Below are positions 22,190-32,279 of a DNA stretch of 64,000 bases, piece by piece. The notes beneath the pieces were generated by a model. It was not told the DNA's origin, searched no databases, and saw only the letters and a list, made by a program, of their open reading frames with translations. The translations under genes and the position numbers were made by a program. The DNA lies in NCBI GenBank assembly GCA_009760855.2, contig WPIO01000219.1, positions 188,001 to 252,000 on the forward strand. The letters are read 5' to 3'. How positions within the stretch are numbered: position 1 is the first letter of the stretch; the number at the start of each line of letters is the position of its first letter. Origin of the DNA: Cristatella mucedo (lineage: Eukaryota; Bryozoa; Phylactolaemata; Cristatellidae).

Positions 22190-23471
22190 TCAAACTTTTT
22201 GATTCTTGGCTTGATATTTAGCGACTGGTATCTGTCGATTGCAATAGTGGGAGTTCTTGGCAGCCTCTGTCAGTTTGAGATGAGCCTCCATATACACGTA
22301 AATGCTATCCATAGATATGCAGCCTGCCTCTTTGGCTCTCCAACGGAGGTAATCACATGCACTGCATTGCGTTTCTGATATTCTTTTTGAGCGGAAAGGA
22401 CAGGTCCTTTGGCTAATGCAACCTTGTTCCGTGCAGATATGTAACGCCGGTCGGATGCATTCATTTTTAGCACACTGAAGAGCTTGAACTAAGAAGTCGA
22501 GGAACTCACTTTTAATAGGCATTTCCTGATTATATTTGCAACCAGCGATTGCGGTCAAACCCGAATATACGTTTCCGGGCTCAAGATAAAAAGATAATGT
22601 TTTCAAAAGATCACCTGCGAAACAGCAGTCTAGTGTAATAACGACATTGCTCACCAAGTTGCTTGCAGCCTCCAGAATAGGCAAGAACGATGTCGGAACT
22701 TTGTAAGCGTTTTTCCAGTTGCTGCCGGTACTGTGATGGCCAGAAAAATGAAACCAAAACGAACGGTCGTTCAGCCTCCGAAGATTGCTTACTATAGCTC
22801 GTGTAATTTCAGACAATATTTCCTGTCTGACCGTCAAAGGAAAACATTGTGTGACGGTTTTATCCAGCTCTTCTTTAAAGCGATTATAATCTGTTCTAGG
22901 GTTTCCTGGTATGCCACTGGTACACAAAAGAACTTTAAACCAATATTTAGAAATTTTCTTGGTGGAAGGTATATCCCAGTTACGATCTTTCATGTATTTC
23001 TCTTCCTCGTTTCGCATTTCCTTGATTATTCCACGATCACTCCTACATATTCCATTAATACTTAGTTTAGTGTCGGACCAGAGTGACACCAAGATTTCAA
23101 GAAAAAGGTCTGTAGGCATTTTTATCTCATGTCGCATGTGCTCCCAAGACAGCCAACGCTTATTAACCATTTGTAGAAGCTCTATGTCTTGTTGATCGTT
23201 ATTAGAAACTTGTACAGGGAAAGGGAATCTCTTAGGGTCCATCCTGGTCTTTTCATAAGCTTGCTTGAGTCGAAAAAATTCGTACACACTCCAGATTGCT
23301 CGCATCATGGATTGACGGATTTTTCTTTGTTCGCCTCTAAAAAAGTCCTCCGTGGTAGGTAATGTCACAGAATCACAGGTATTATTAATTATCTCAAAAA
23401 CCCACTGAATCATGAAAGTCCAGAATGAGCTGTTGACTCTTTTTGACCCCAAAACTTGAATATTGTGAGAG
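22190..23471 (-). CDS. Caspase-like (clan CD, peptidase C14-type) protein, probable last exon
   Basis: This is the only long intact host-like reading frame in the window. In the 420-residue stretch counted back from the stop, a hydrophobic strand leads to FWFHFSGHHSTG (His at about 239). Thirty-eight residues later comes NVVITLDCCFAG (Cys at about 277). This is the catalytic His/Cys arrangement of caspase, metacaspase and bacterial caspase-like enzymes. Downstream, GLTAIAGCKYNQE and SEFLDFLVQALQ resemble the later strand and helix of that fold. Residues 160-200 (YWFKVLLCTSGIPGN onward) could be the first strand and its helix. Residues 1-155 are helical and unrecognised. The C-terminus has Cys at about 340, 345, 351, 363 and 366, possibly metal-binding. 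No signal peptide or membrane segment is seen. The frame opens upstream without a good ATG (the codon at 23450 is TTG), so I start the exon at the splice acceptor. Protease activity is inferred, not shown. Confidence 0.65.
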
Positions 23472-23488
23472 CTAAAAAGAAAATAACG
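23472..23488 (-). other. Predicted splice acceptor of the caspase-like gene
   Basis: Read on the minus strand, CGTTATTTTCTTTTTAG is a strong pyrimidine tract ending in AG directly before in-frame coding sequence. The open frame continues only to a stop at 23510-23512, with no ATG before residue 14 of the 420-residue stretch. Together these point to an intron rather than a translation start. Upstream exons should lie beyond 23488 on the minus strand. Confidence 0.6.
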
Positions 23489-25090
23489 TATGGCCTGTTT
23501 ATGGTCGGGTTATGGCATCACTGTCTAATGAAAGACTAGAACTTATTTGCACAATATATAGCATCTGTGTTACGATAATACTAATCAGTATCCTTAGCGC
23601 CCGTCAAGCTTGGTAGCCTATAATGCAGCTCTAATTCTCTGCATTATGGCTCATGAATGAGAATAAATGTGTTACTCAACACATTCCTAGTTTTTTATCT
23701 CTGATCGTGGATGATCAGGCTAAATAACACCGATAAGTTAGTTCATAAGTTAAATGGTGAAGGATGGTCGCTATAGGCAGCACCTAAGCTTATGCATATG
23801 GATACTCTTAGTAGGACTAAACCTAGTCAATTTGTATTTACCTAATATAAATATGTACTTTATGAGTGAGTTCTCGGAGAAGCCTTCTGCAACTATAAAA
23901 ATATGATAATACTCAATATTATACGTGGCATGCATTAGCAGAAATCTTAATCAGTAGTAACACAACTGAGAGTAACTTAAAAATGGTAAAAGGATTGAGA
24001 GTTAGGGCTAGAAAGAGTTTTCTGTCTAGCTGTGGTGATAAACTACAGGATGACTGGACTTCAGGCGTGCGACTGAACGCAGAGACGAAATTTTTCAAAA
24101 GCATCTAAAGGTCCTGGAACTGCTGGGTCACTGGTCCAGTGTTCTACCGATCAAGCGATCGAGGCTACTCTTCCTGCGGTGTTAGACAGCAGTATCTAGA
24201 GCTGTAGAACTTTAAATTACCAGAACGTAGTTTGCCTAGTACGCGACTACAAGGCAAATGGGTCCGTAAGTCCACAGTTATAAAGACTTGCATGTTTCCA
24301 TAGTCGTGCCAATAAAGTGAGAAATACAGTTGCTAATGCCATAGCTATACTGTGACATTTTCATTAGGAAAACGGACCAATTTTTAAGGATTGACTCCCA
24401 GAAAAACTGAAGAATTTAACCTTGAAGGTAAAGATTAAAGGTTGAAGAATAAACCGCATGAAGAATTGTTGCTGGTAGTACGACGTTAAATGCGAATTAC
24501 GATAGGCCAATTAGCCTTAAAATATAGACATCTAATGGTTGACGTATTTAGATTTCCACACTAAGAAATAGTCCAACGCAAACAGGAACTATGCAGGAAG
24601 ATGCAAAACGAGCCATCTATCCTTTCAGTAACATGATACCTCGTAACGTGGTTTTATTTTCAGTCTTCGACAACCCATAGGTTGATTAGGATTCCTAATT
24701 GTTTTGATTAGCTGCTCGTGTGCTGCAAAACCTAATGAATAACTAATGGTAACATATTATACTACTGGTACCATACTATGAAAAATCAACAGCTATAATT
24801 ATTATTTACGATTAATTCATTTACTAAACAATATCGACTCATTTGTATTGCTCGGTAAGAGAACCAAAGCTCTATGCAGGTGCTTTCATATTTATAAGAA
24901 GTCAATTAATACCTAAGTTTCAGTGACATGTACGGTATCAAGTTGGCAAAGCATCCAAGAGTGATTCCTACGTGAACAGCTAAAAAATGAATCGACCAGT
25001 ATCAATGCCATACTTTTACTTTAAAACATACTAGCCTTCCAGCACATCAAAGTCTGTAAACTCTCTTGCAGAATGTATTGCCTCCACAAA
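23489..25090. other. No repeat recognised; possible intron or upstream region
   Basis: AT-rich sequence with no LINE, SINE or paired-repeat match that I can see. If the acceptor at 23472 is real, this is where the preceding intron and possibly earlier exons lie. The 61-codon minus-strand frame at 23919-24104 shows no motif and I do not call it an exon. Confidence 0.4.
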
Positions 25091-25092
25091 TT

Positions 25093-25795
25093 GGATGTAA
25101 TGTAATGTAACGTAATGTATCTCCATCAGTAACTCCACAAAGTCATAAAGACCATGTGGGTGTTACGCAGGAGAGTTTTGTATAGCCCACTCACAGCCTA
25201 AGCGGCTTTCGGTACGCATTCGGTAGCCAACAGACTTCGTCTCACGCAACAAAGAGAAAGTGGGAAGCATAGCAGAGTTAGAAGAGCAGTTGAGGTAGTG
25301 AGTAGCATAGAAGTAGCAGTTCAGGACCGCTGAAAAAAGATGTACCATAGTCGGCAGTTGGAGAGTAGATGTCGTTGCGTAAGAATTGTGGAAGCGAGCT
25401 CCGCAGTCTAGGACCTGCAGAGCTAAAGCTTCTGTCGCCAACTGTCTTTAAGCGGAGGAATGGGACAGCTAATTTATTGTCCACACAGGACCTGAGGGTG
25501 CGAACAGGCTGAAACTGATGCAGCAGTTCAGCTAGGTATGAAGGAGCCAAACCGTGGCGGGCCTTGTGGGTCAGCGTAAGAACTTTGCTCTGTATCCTTT
25601 GCTCAACCGGCAACCATCCTAGCTCTTCCAGCAAAGGTGACACGTGCTCAAACCGCTGGGACTTGAAGACCAGCCTTGCAGCCATATTCATAGTCCGCTG
25701 TAGTGGCATAATAGCTTTCTTTGGTAGCCCAGCCAAAAGGGAATTAGATGGTGAAACGAACTGGGTCATAATAGGCAAACCCATTGTGATAATGA
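25093..25795 (-). mobile_element. L2-B LINE, 5'-truncated
   Basis: Begins with the pentanucleotide tail (TAATG units), then the 3' untranslated region and the RT C-terminal region. The minus-strand frame at 25278-25784 spans 168 codons with LPKKAIMPLQRTMNMAARLV, LLEELGWLPVEQRIQSKVL and KARHGLAPSYLAELLHQFQP. It is one of the better preserved L2-B C-terminal regions. It stops at about 25795. Confidence 0.85.
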
Positions 25796-26099
25796 ATTTG
25801 GAAACATATCTCTAATAATAGCTCGCTACAAAACATCTGCTGTATCATGCCCCCAAAATCGGAGAAATCTGCTCCAATGTGACCTTTCAAAAGATGACTA
25901 AATCAGCTCCACGTGCAGGTCTCTCTTTTTCAGCAGCGTCTCCGACACCGAGTACTACTAGCGTTTCTTGTCAGTTGAATAATTCTATTCCTAAAATCAA
26001 AGGTTATGAAAAAAGCGTATTCGAAACGAATAAAGCTAAGATCGGTGTAAGCTGCCAGCTTGTTCTTTTTTATCGTAGGGCCTAAGAAATCACTTGCTT
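25796..26099. other. Unassigned; possible 5' part of the following L2-A
   Basis: A plus-strand 68-codon frame at 25879-26085 is rich in Ser and Thr and lacks a recognised motif. It lies just before the recognisable endonuclease N-terminal sequence of a plus-strand L2-A, so it could be ORF1 or 5' leader sequence of that element. Confidence 0.3.
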
Positions 26100-26726
26100 A
26101 CGGACATCTAAACGTTTACTGCCTATGCTGGGCCACACTCCACGATACCGGCTGACAGTGTTCGATTCGGGTGTTGCAAGTAACCTGCTTAGTAGTAATA
26201 ATCGTGCTTACCAATTATCACGTTGTTACCGTCATTCAAATGCATGGCAAGATAAAATTTCTGTTGCTAAGGTCCATAAATTATGCATTAATGAAAGAAA
26301 AAAACCCACGTAGCGTGCAAGAATGCTACGACCGGACGCCCAGCTCATTTGGTATGCCCAACATTATCACGAACCACCTTATGCTATCTCCCTCATGCAC
26401 TCATGTATATCTTTGTATCTTAGTTGTCATCAGGCCTACTATTGCCTTGAAGTACCAAATGAACGCTTGTCTTTGGAATCATCTCTGATTGTGCAATAAG
26501 CCTCTGTAAAAAAGTGACCTTATTTCAGAAAAAGGCCACTAGCCGCTCGTCTTAACCGAGATCTGGCTGAAATCTGTTAACTACCCGATCATTAACGACA
26601 CTAACCAAACAGGGTTATCGTTCTTTTCCACCCTTGATCAATAAGGACTGGTGGAGTCAAATTTATAACGTGCTAATCTTTAAATTTCAAGCCGTTTGCA
26701 ATCTCCTCGAAGCAGTCTTTCGAAAC

Positions 26727-26888
26727 TATTAATAATAATTATGTTACACTCGATAAAGAGCCCTCAGAGAACTCAGTCTATTTCTAGACGCTTTATATTT
26801 GCTGCAAAGGAAACATGATCGAATGGTGAGTGGTATAAAGTGGTATACAACAATAATGACATGGTTAGGGGTGATGTGCACAAAATAT
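26727..26888 (-). mobile_element. Short L2-A tail insertion
   Basis: (AAT)n, hairpin and about 70 bases of 3' untranslated region on the minus strand, lying in the plus-strand L2-A. It is followed directly by a SINE-B tail. Confidence 0.75.
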
Positions 26889-27037
26889 TATAAATAAATA
26901 AATAATTCATTTGTATAGCGCCCCAAGAGAACTAAATCTCTATCCAGGCGCTTTACATATGCCTCAGGGCTCGAGCCCACGACCTCAGCCAGACCTTAGT
27001 CGGGGCGAGCACCTTAACCGCTGGACCAACCCAGCAT
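26889..27037 (-). mobile_element. SINE-B, tRNA-derived
   Basis: From right to left: the tRNA-like head (complement of TTGGTCCAGCGGTTAAGG and a GGGCTCGAGCCC B-box region), then the CATATGTAAAGCGCC body and hairpin, then GCGCTATACAAATGAATT, ending in a (TTTA)n tail. Other copies are at 29023-29175, 42768-42919 and 55020-55180. Confidence 0.85.
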
Positions 27038-28450
27038 AAGCATATTCTTTTGAGTTCATCTAACAACACCCTAGTGTCAGAGGTCTTTCACCGTGAACCG
27101 GCTATCTAGTCCTCTTTTATCTCAGTTTTCTCTTACCTCATTTCGATTCCGTATGGCAGAAATCAATCATTTCTCACTATGGGTCATTTAAAAAAAATTC
27201 CTTTTGATAATACTCCGCTTGCATTAAGGGTGACAGGCTAGATAAATATCATCGACTAACTGAACGTTATTATCACCAATTATTACCAAATTGTGTTTAT
27301 CTTAAAACTTTGTATATCTCATTCAGTCTACAATGAATGCACTCGGCATTCAAAGTCACCTGCGAATCGCAACATCTCAAGACCCTCGACATTGACGCTG
27401 TCCGTATGAGAATGTCTTCTTTCCCTCGGCTGTTATCCCCATTTTGAGTTGTCATTACTGGTAGACCGCTAGAAAACGACACCGGCTGACATGCTCGACG
27501 AGTTTGCAACTCCTCTGACTAATCGCACTGTGCACCCTATCAAAGATGAACCTAATGTCAATCGAGAAACATATAAGGAATACTGTGATCATAATTATTG
27601 AACCTTGAAAAGGCCAAACTTGGCTTCTATGGAAATATAGTTGAATCACAGATGCACAATCCAAAAATACTAATGTTTACGACAAACCATCTCCTTAACT
27701 GCTCCTAACTTAGCTACTTACTTAGTGATCCTTATCTAGCTGATCGCTTCTGTAGATTCATTAAAATAAACAAGATAGACGAGACCACGAATTTCATCCT
27801 AAGCGTTTCAGCGTCCCCTTTAAAATCATGTACCTCAATTCCGCACGGCACGTCAATGCCAACATTATAGGAGACTACGAGTGACCATATCCAAAAATTC
27901 ATATTACAATAAAAAAGACAACTCGTTTCACAGAACCTTTTCCAATGTCCTACGATGCATAGATTTGCCCCATCCATGCATAACTAACATCACTAATATG
28001 TCATTAGCCTCAGGGCTCCCCGCCTTTCAAAAAAAGCAAGTCATGCCACCCATTAATCAAGCAACATTAGACCCAAAAAAAAACCAGCAACTTCCGCCCA
28101 GTCTTTCCTCTGCCAACGTATCAAAGAAACTGTTACGAGTCGTAGCAAACTAGCTGAACTAACATATTGAAACGTAAAATCTTGCTAGTAAGTTCTACGT
28201 GTTGTGGAGCTAATCACTGCACAGAGCCAGCATCGCTTCGGGTGTATAATGACCTTTGGGATGCACTTGCTTATTGCACTTTGAGAGACTTATGTTGAGT
28301 CTGTTTGCTTGTTTTGCTTGATCTTTTGGCTTTTTTGATGCGATCGATAACAAGTTCTTCTTGAGTGCTGCTTAACTTGCCTGGGTATCACTGGTACTGC
28401 AAAGTAATATTCCAAGTCCAATCTCAGTGGCAAACTAACAAGTATTGATG

Positions 28451-28505
28451 TAATGTAATGTAATGTAATGTAATGTAATGTAATGTAATGTAATGTAATG
28501 CAATG
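28451..28505. repeat. (TAATG)n microsatellite, L2-B tail
   Basis: Ten perfect five-base units plus one variant unit. It is the longest L2-B pentanucleotide tail in the window and marks this as a comparatively young or expanded insertion. Confidence 0.95.
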
Positions 28506-28968
28506 TATCTCCGTCAGTTACTCCACAAAGTCATAAAGACCATGTGGGCGTTACACAGGATAGTTTTGTATAGCCCACTCACAGCCTAAGCGGCTTTCGG
28601 TACGCATTCAATAGCGAACAGACTTCGTCTCACGCAACAAAGAGAAAGTGGGAAGCATAGCAGAGTTAGGAGAGCAGTTGAGGTAGTGAGTAGCATAGAA
28701 GTAGCAGTTCAGGACCGCTGAAAAAGATGTGCCATAGTCGGCAGTTGGAGAGTAGATGTCGTTGCATAAGAATTGTGGAAGCGAGTTCCACAGTCTAGGA
28801 CCTGCAGAGCTAAAGCTTCTGTCGCCAACTGTCTTTAAACGGAGCAATGGGACAGCTAATTTATTGTCCACACAGGACCTGAGGGCGTGAACAGGCTGAA
28901 ACTGATGTAGCAGTTCAGCTAGGTATGAAGGAGCCAAACCGTGGCGGGCCTTGTGGGTCAGCGTAAGA
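28451..28968 (-). mobile_element. L2-B insertion with exact target duplication
   Basis: A 5'-truncated L2-B of 518 bases with ten perfect TAATG tail units at 28451-28500. ATTGATG lies on both sides (28444-28450 and 28969-28975). The interrupted L2-A target reads continuously across it when compared with the copy at 40.98-41.0 kb. The minus-strand frame at 28608-29063 holds the C-terminal coding end. Confidence 0.9.
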
Positions 28969-29022
28969 ATTGATGCGAACGGACACTGATTATTCGAGGA
29001 GTCATCGTAGTACGGAGTACCT

Positions 29023-29175
29023 AGCTGGATTGGTCCAGCGGTTAAGGCGCTCGCTCCGGCCAAGGTCTGGCTGAGGTCGTGGGCTCGAGCCCCGAGGCAT
29101 ATGTAAAGCGCATGAATAGAGATTAAGTTCTCTTAGGGCGCTATACAAATGAATTATATCATATTATTATATTGT
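29023..29175 (+). mobile_element. SINE-B, tRNA-derived
   Basis: The head contains TTGGTCCAGCGGTTAAGGCG and GGGCTCGAGCCCC, followed by ATATGTAAAGCGC, AGAGATTAAGTTCTCT and GGGCGCTATACAAATGAATT. TACCT at 29018-29022 is repeated at 29176-29180, and L2-A sequence continues on both sides. The L2-A frame reads on as CCTCAAGGGTC (the PQGS motif region) immediately after it. Confidence 0.85.
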
Positions 29176-30224
29176 TACCTCAAGGGTCTATGCTTGATCC
29201 GATTGCTTTCGCTGTTTGCACTCTCCCTCTTGCTGATGTGATTGCCAGGTAATATTTAGACTTTCACTTCTATTCGGATGACACTCAGTTGTATCTTTTC
29301 TTTGATCCCTCCCAGCAAGTCAGAATATCGAATTCTTTTAATTAATTGGCTACATGTATTACTGACTTCCTCATATTGATAGTCGCTAACTTTCTTAACT
29401 TAAAAGATGATACGACCAATTATTACTTATGGAAAAAGCAACTGTGATCAAGAAATAAGATCTTACGGCTCAAGGCTCTGCTAGCATATGTCCTGTTGAA
29501 TCTGCACGGAATATAGATGCCCTTTTTCATATAAACCTTTAATTAGATGACTCCTTCATCTAACCGAATAAAGTCTGCACATTTGTAGCTACATGACATT
29601 TCTAAAATTTGGGCTTGCTTAGAAAGGGATAATTAATCTAAATTGTGTCATGCTCGGTTACTGCATCTCAATCCTTGCTAGCCTTCTGGTCAGGGTACTC
29701 AAGCACTTACAGTTGGTGCAAAACTCTGCAACAAGTCTCGTCTGTCGTGAGTGTTGGAGTGACCACATCACACCACATCTCGCCGACCTACATTCACTTC
29801 CCGTCAAGCATGGCATCGAGTTCAAGGTTTTTTACTCAAATTTAGGTGTATTCATTCTTTGGCACCAGCCTACCTGTCAAATCTACTTCCTTACTAGGCT
29901 AAGCCTCGTAAACCCTGATTTTCTTAGTGTAGCTGTTTAGCCATACCTCGTCCGTACCTCAAATTGTTTGCAAACTGTCCCTCCAGTTCGCACCTCGCAA
30001 AGCTGGCATCACGACGTTCTTTGACATGACTTTTTAAAATTAGCTGAAATGCATCTAGTCCTCATCGGAGCATTTAGTAGGTCCATCAGATCGTGTTACC
30101 TTTGTAAAGCGCCTAGAAAGAGAAAGAGTTCTCGGCGTTCGCCTTACCAAGTGTGTTATTATAGTTATTATTATTATTATTATTATTATTGTACGTATGG
30201 CTCACAATTTCTAAGGTTATACAT

Positions 30225-30560
30225 GCAAACTTTTTCCGTGCTGCCACTAACCATACTTGCATGCTGACCCGGTGCATGTCGCATCTAACCATGTTGTACA
30301 TGTTTTATTTGGGCAAGCTAACATTAGATATTAAACCAGGCTTCATTAGCAGCATACGTTTTTCCCTAAAAGGAGATAAGGTCTTACACAAATGTATGAC
30401 TATTACCATTATTGTCGTAATTTCACAATGATTTGGCCTGCTAAGAAGGGATACTACGCCAAAAGTGGTAAATGCACGTGTGGCATCCTTTCTCGACTTC
30501 TGTAATTCATTGCTCTTGTCCTCTGGCATACGCAATCAGGCGTCTTTTAAAACTTTGCAC
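30225..30560 (+). mobile_element. L2-A scraps
   Basis: A 3' untranslated piece (GTGCTGCCACTAACCATACTTGC) is followed by a short C-terminal coding piece around 30450-30540 with [10 protein letters not shown]. They come from at least two copies, since the order is reversed relative to the element. Confidence 0.6.
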
Positions 30561-30678
30561 AAATCCTTGTCTGTAAGGAGCATCACAGTTTCTACATACC
30601 ATTCGCAGATCAGCATACTTCCCTATGAAGCAGCACATCGACGACTAAATAGTTTTCTAACTCAATTGTGGCTGCTTT

Positions 30679-30682
<4 letters not shown>

Positions 30683-30741
<59 letters not shown>

Positions 30742-30778
30742 ATTCTTTTGTACAGCATCCCAAGAGAACTAGCCCGAG
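30683..30778 (-). mobile_element. SINE-B tail fragment with (TA)n
   Basis: A (TA)n run of about 58 bases, interrupted once, is followed by AATTCTTTTGTACAGC and CCCAAGAGAACTA, which matches the 3' end of SINE-B in reverse. The (TA)n probably evolved from the element tail. A plus-strand frame over this run is low-complexity Tyr/Ile and not a gene. Confidence 0.6.
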
Positions 30779-30869
30779 AATGAAGGCTAGTCAATGGAAC
30801 ACTTGCTATTCTGTCTTAAATCGTACAGCTGTGCCTTAATTAAAACTTATTTCATTTAGAGACCATCCT

Positions 30870-31115
30870 TCAGTTCAAATGTAAAGCGCCTAGAAAGAGA
30901 TTGAGTTCTCTGAAAGCGCTTTATCAAGTGCTTTATTATTATTATCATTATTCCCATGCTCCCAAAGTCTGCAACTCGATTCTGAATAATGAAACTGCAT
31001 CCTCGGACTTGACGATACAAAGAAGCAACAAACGGACATTTTCCAAACTGCATTTCTGGATGCTGTTACATTGTCTTTTGTATGCTCATCAAGCTGACAC
31101 GGTGCATGCCATAAA
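30870..31115 (+). mobile_element. L2-A tail and adjoining L2-A scrap
   Basis: A complete hairpin and (ATT)n tail (30870-30950) is followed by a separate piece of L2-A C-terminal and 3' untranslated sequence (CATGCTCCCAAAGTCTGxAAC and onward). Both run in the plus direction. Confidence 0.65.
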
Positions 31116-32275
31116 TAAATATATTGACAATATTTTGCATAGCATATGGAAAGTGCCTACAGAGAGATTTAATTTCATTCGGGTGCTATACAGCAGTTTT
31201 GTTTGGACCAATAGACGTAAACACAGAATGACTCCATGGCAACAGCTAAAAGACCTTGCATCTACCCTTTCTGAATGCTGAAGGTGGAAATCGCATAACC
31301 ATTATGCCAAAAAAATATCGAGTTTAGAAACTTAACGTCATTAGCTTTTCTAAAGGGGCTCTTTACGAATGTCAGGCCACAATTTTCAATTAGATTCCTA
31401 TTTTGTATACAAACAACATATGATTTACCTAAAGGAAGTTCCTCTTTCAGTTCCTCCTTTTTCATGAGCGTTTCATATGTGTTAGGAAAATGCATGAAAG
31501 TAGACATGTAATGCCTCATTTACAAGTTAATTGCACAGAAACTACGAATGCACTACGAAGATACTTGTGGAAAACTCTTCCGCTTTTTTCCAAATGCCAG
31601 AATATTTACACAAATACTTGTAGACTCTCGCCGTACATACTAACATCTGGGGGCAGTTCTTTGATTTATTTACATGGAAAATTCTCACACCACGTTGGTT
31701 TATTTACACTGGATGATCTGCAGCAACCGTAGTATCCAGTTATCCACCAAAACAAAGACAATTTATGGTCGATTGCTATTGTGACCTCACTTACATAGCT
31801 GTGCCGAAGTTTATTTACACCTCTAAAGTAGGCAACAAATGAAGCCAAGTGGCAAAACTCATATCCAAACATTTTTCCTTGCCCACGACCCTTGGCTCTG
31901 TGCTCATTGGCTCATCCAAACACAAATGGCTTCGGCGGCTTCCCACTTAGAACTGAGAACGGAAAGCCTAAAGGTACATGGCGCCTGATGGTGCATTTAT
32001 TGCCCCCCAAGCTGTGACACAGCACCTCATAAATATATACAAAATGACGACGGGATACAATAGCAGCAGTGCCATAAACTGGACACGGGCGACCGACAAT
32101 GCCATGCTTGGCAACTGACTGTAAACCAAGCCTCCTGCTTAATGATCTACAGATGACACTTGATCAAACCAAAAGCAGTGGTCAAGCAACAGAAACAAAT
32201 ACAACGTTGGTATACGATATTTAATGCCAAGAAAACCAGCTAACTAGCTATGAAAAGGAAACTGCAATTAAAATA
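31116..32275. repeat. Repeat X, copy 2, uninterrupted
   Basis: This is the intact reference for repeat X, with homology to 2990-3598, 4686-4878 and, inverted, 6005-6335. It contains a conserved minus-strand reading frame at 31262-31519. No terminal repeats or known transposase motif were found. It is followed at about 32280 by L2-A. It may be an unknown mobile element or a duplicated gene region. Confidence 0.65.
31262..31519 (-). CDS. Hypothetical 85-residue ORF in repeat X
   Basis: The frame starts MRHYMSTFMHFPNTYE, passes KKEELKEELPLGKSYVVCIQ and ends at a stop near the left side of X. The counterpart in copy 1 (about 3190-3420, minus) keeps MRHYxSTxMxFPN, MKKEELKxEL and the GKSYVVCIQ block but is frameshifted. 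Shared reading in both copies suggests it once coded. I recognise no domain, and no membrane segment is evident. It could be one exon of a longer gene. Confidence 0.35.
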   Translation of the reverse strand: MRHYMSTFMHFPNTYETLMKKEELKEELPLGKSYVVCIQNRNLIENCGLTFVKSPFRKANDVKFLNSIFFWHNGYAISTFSIQKG

Positions 32276-32279
32276 TTCA

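Larger units (their letters stand above)
26100..30190 (+). mobile_element. L2-A LINE, long but heavily interrupted
   Basis: In order: endonuclease N-terminus (about 26.45-26.72 kb, MNACLWNHL block), linker (27.64-27.72 kb, HNPKILMFTTNHLLN), RT start (about 27.9-28.2 kb, NMSLASGLPAFQKK), RT core (28.29-28.44 and 29.17-29.4 kb), C-terminal region (29.64-30.0 kb), then hairpin and (ATT)n at 30.1-30.19 kb. Four insertions interrupt it: an L2-A tail (-) at 26727-26888, a SINE-B (-) at 26889-27037, an L2-B (-) at 28451-28968 and a SINE-B (+) at 29023-29175. The copy is old, with many stops. Confidence 0.75.

Noticed and set aside
22733-23195. Plus-strand frames opposite the caspase-like exon
   Set aside because: They are antisense shadows of the long minus-strand frame, which carries the recognisable motifs.
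30465-30839. A 124-codon plus-strand frame
   Set aside because: Its middle is (Tyr-Ile)n from a (TA)n run and its ends are L2-A and SINE-B scraps.
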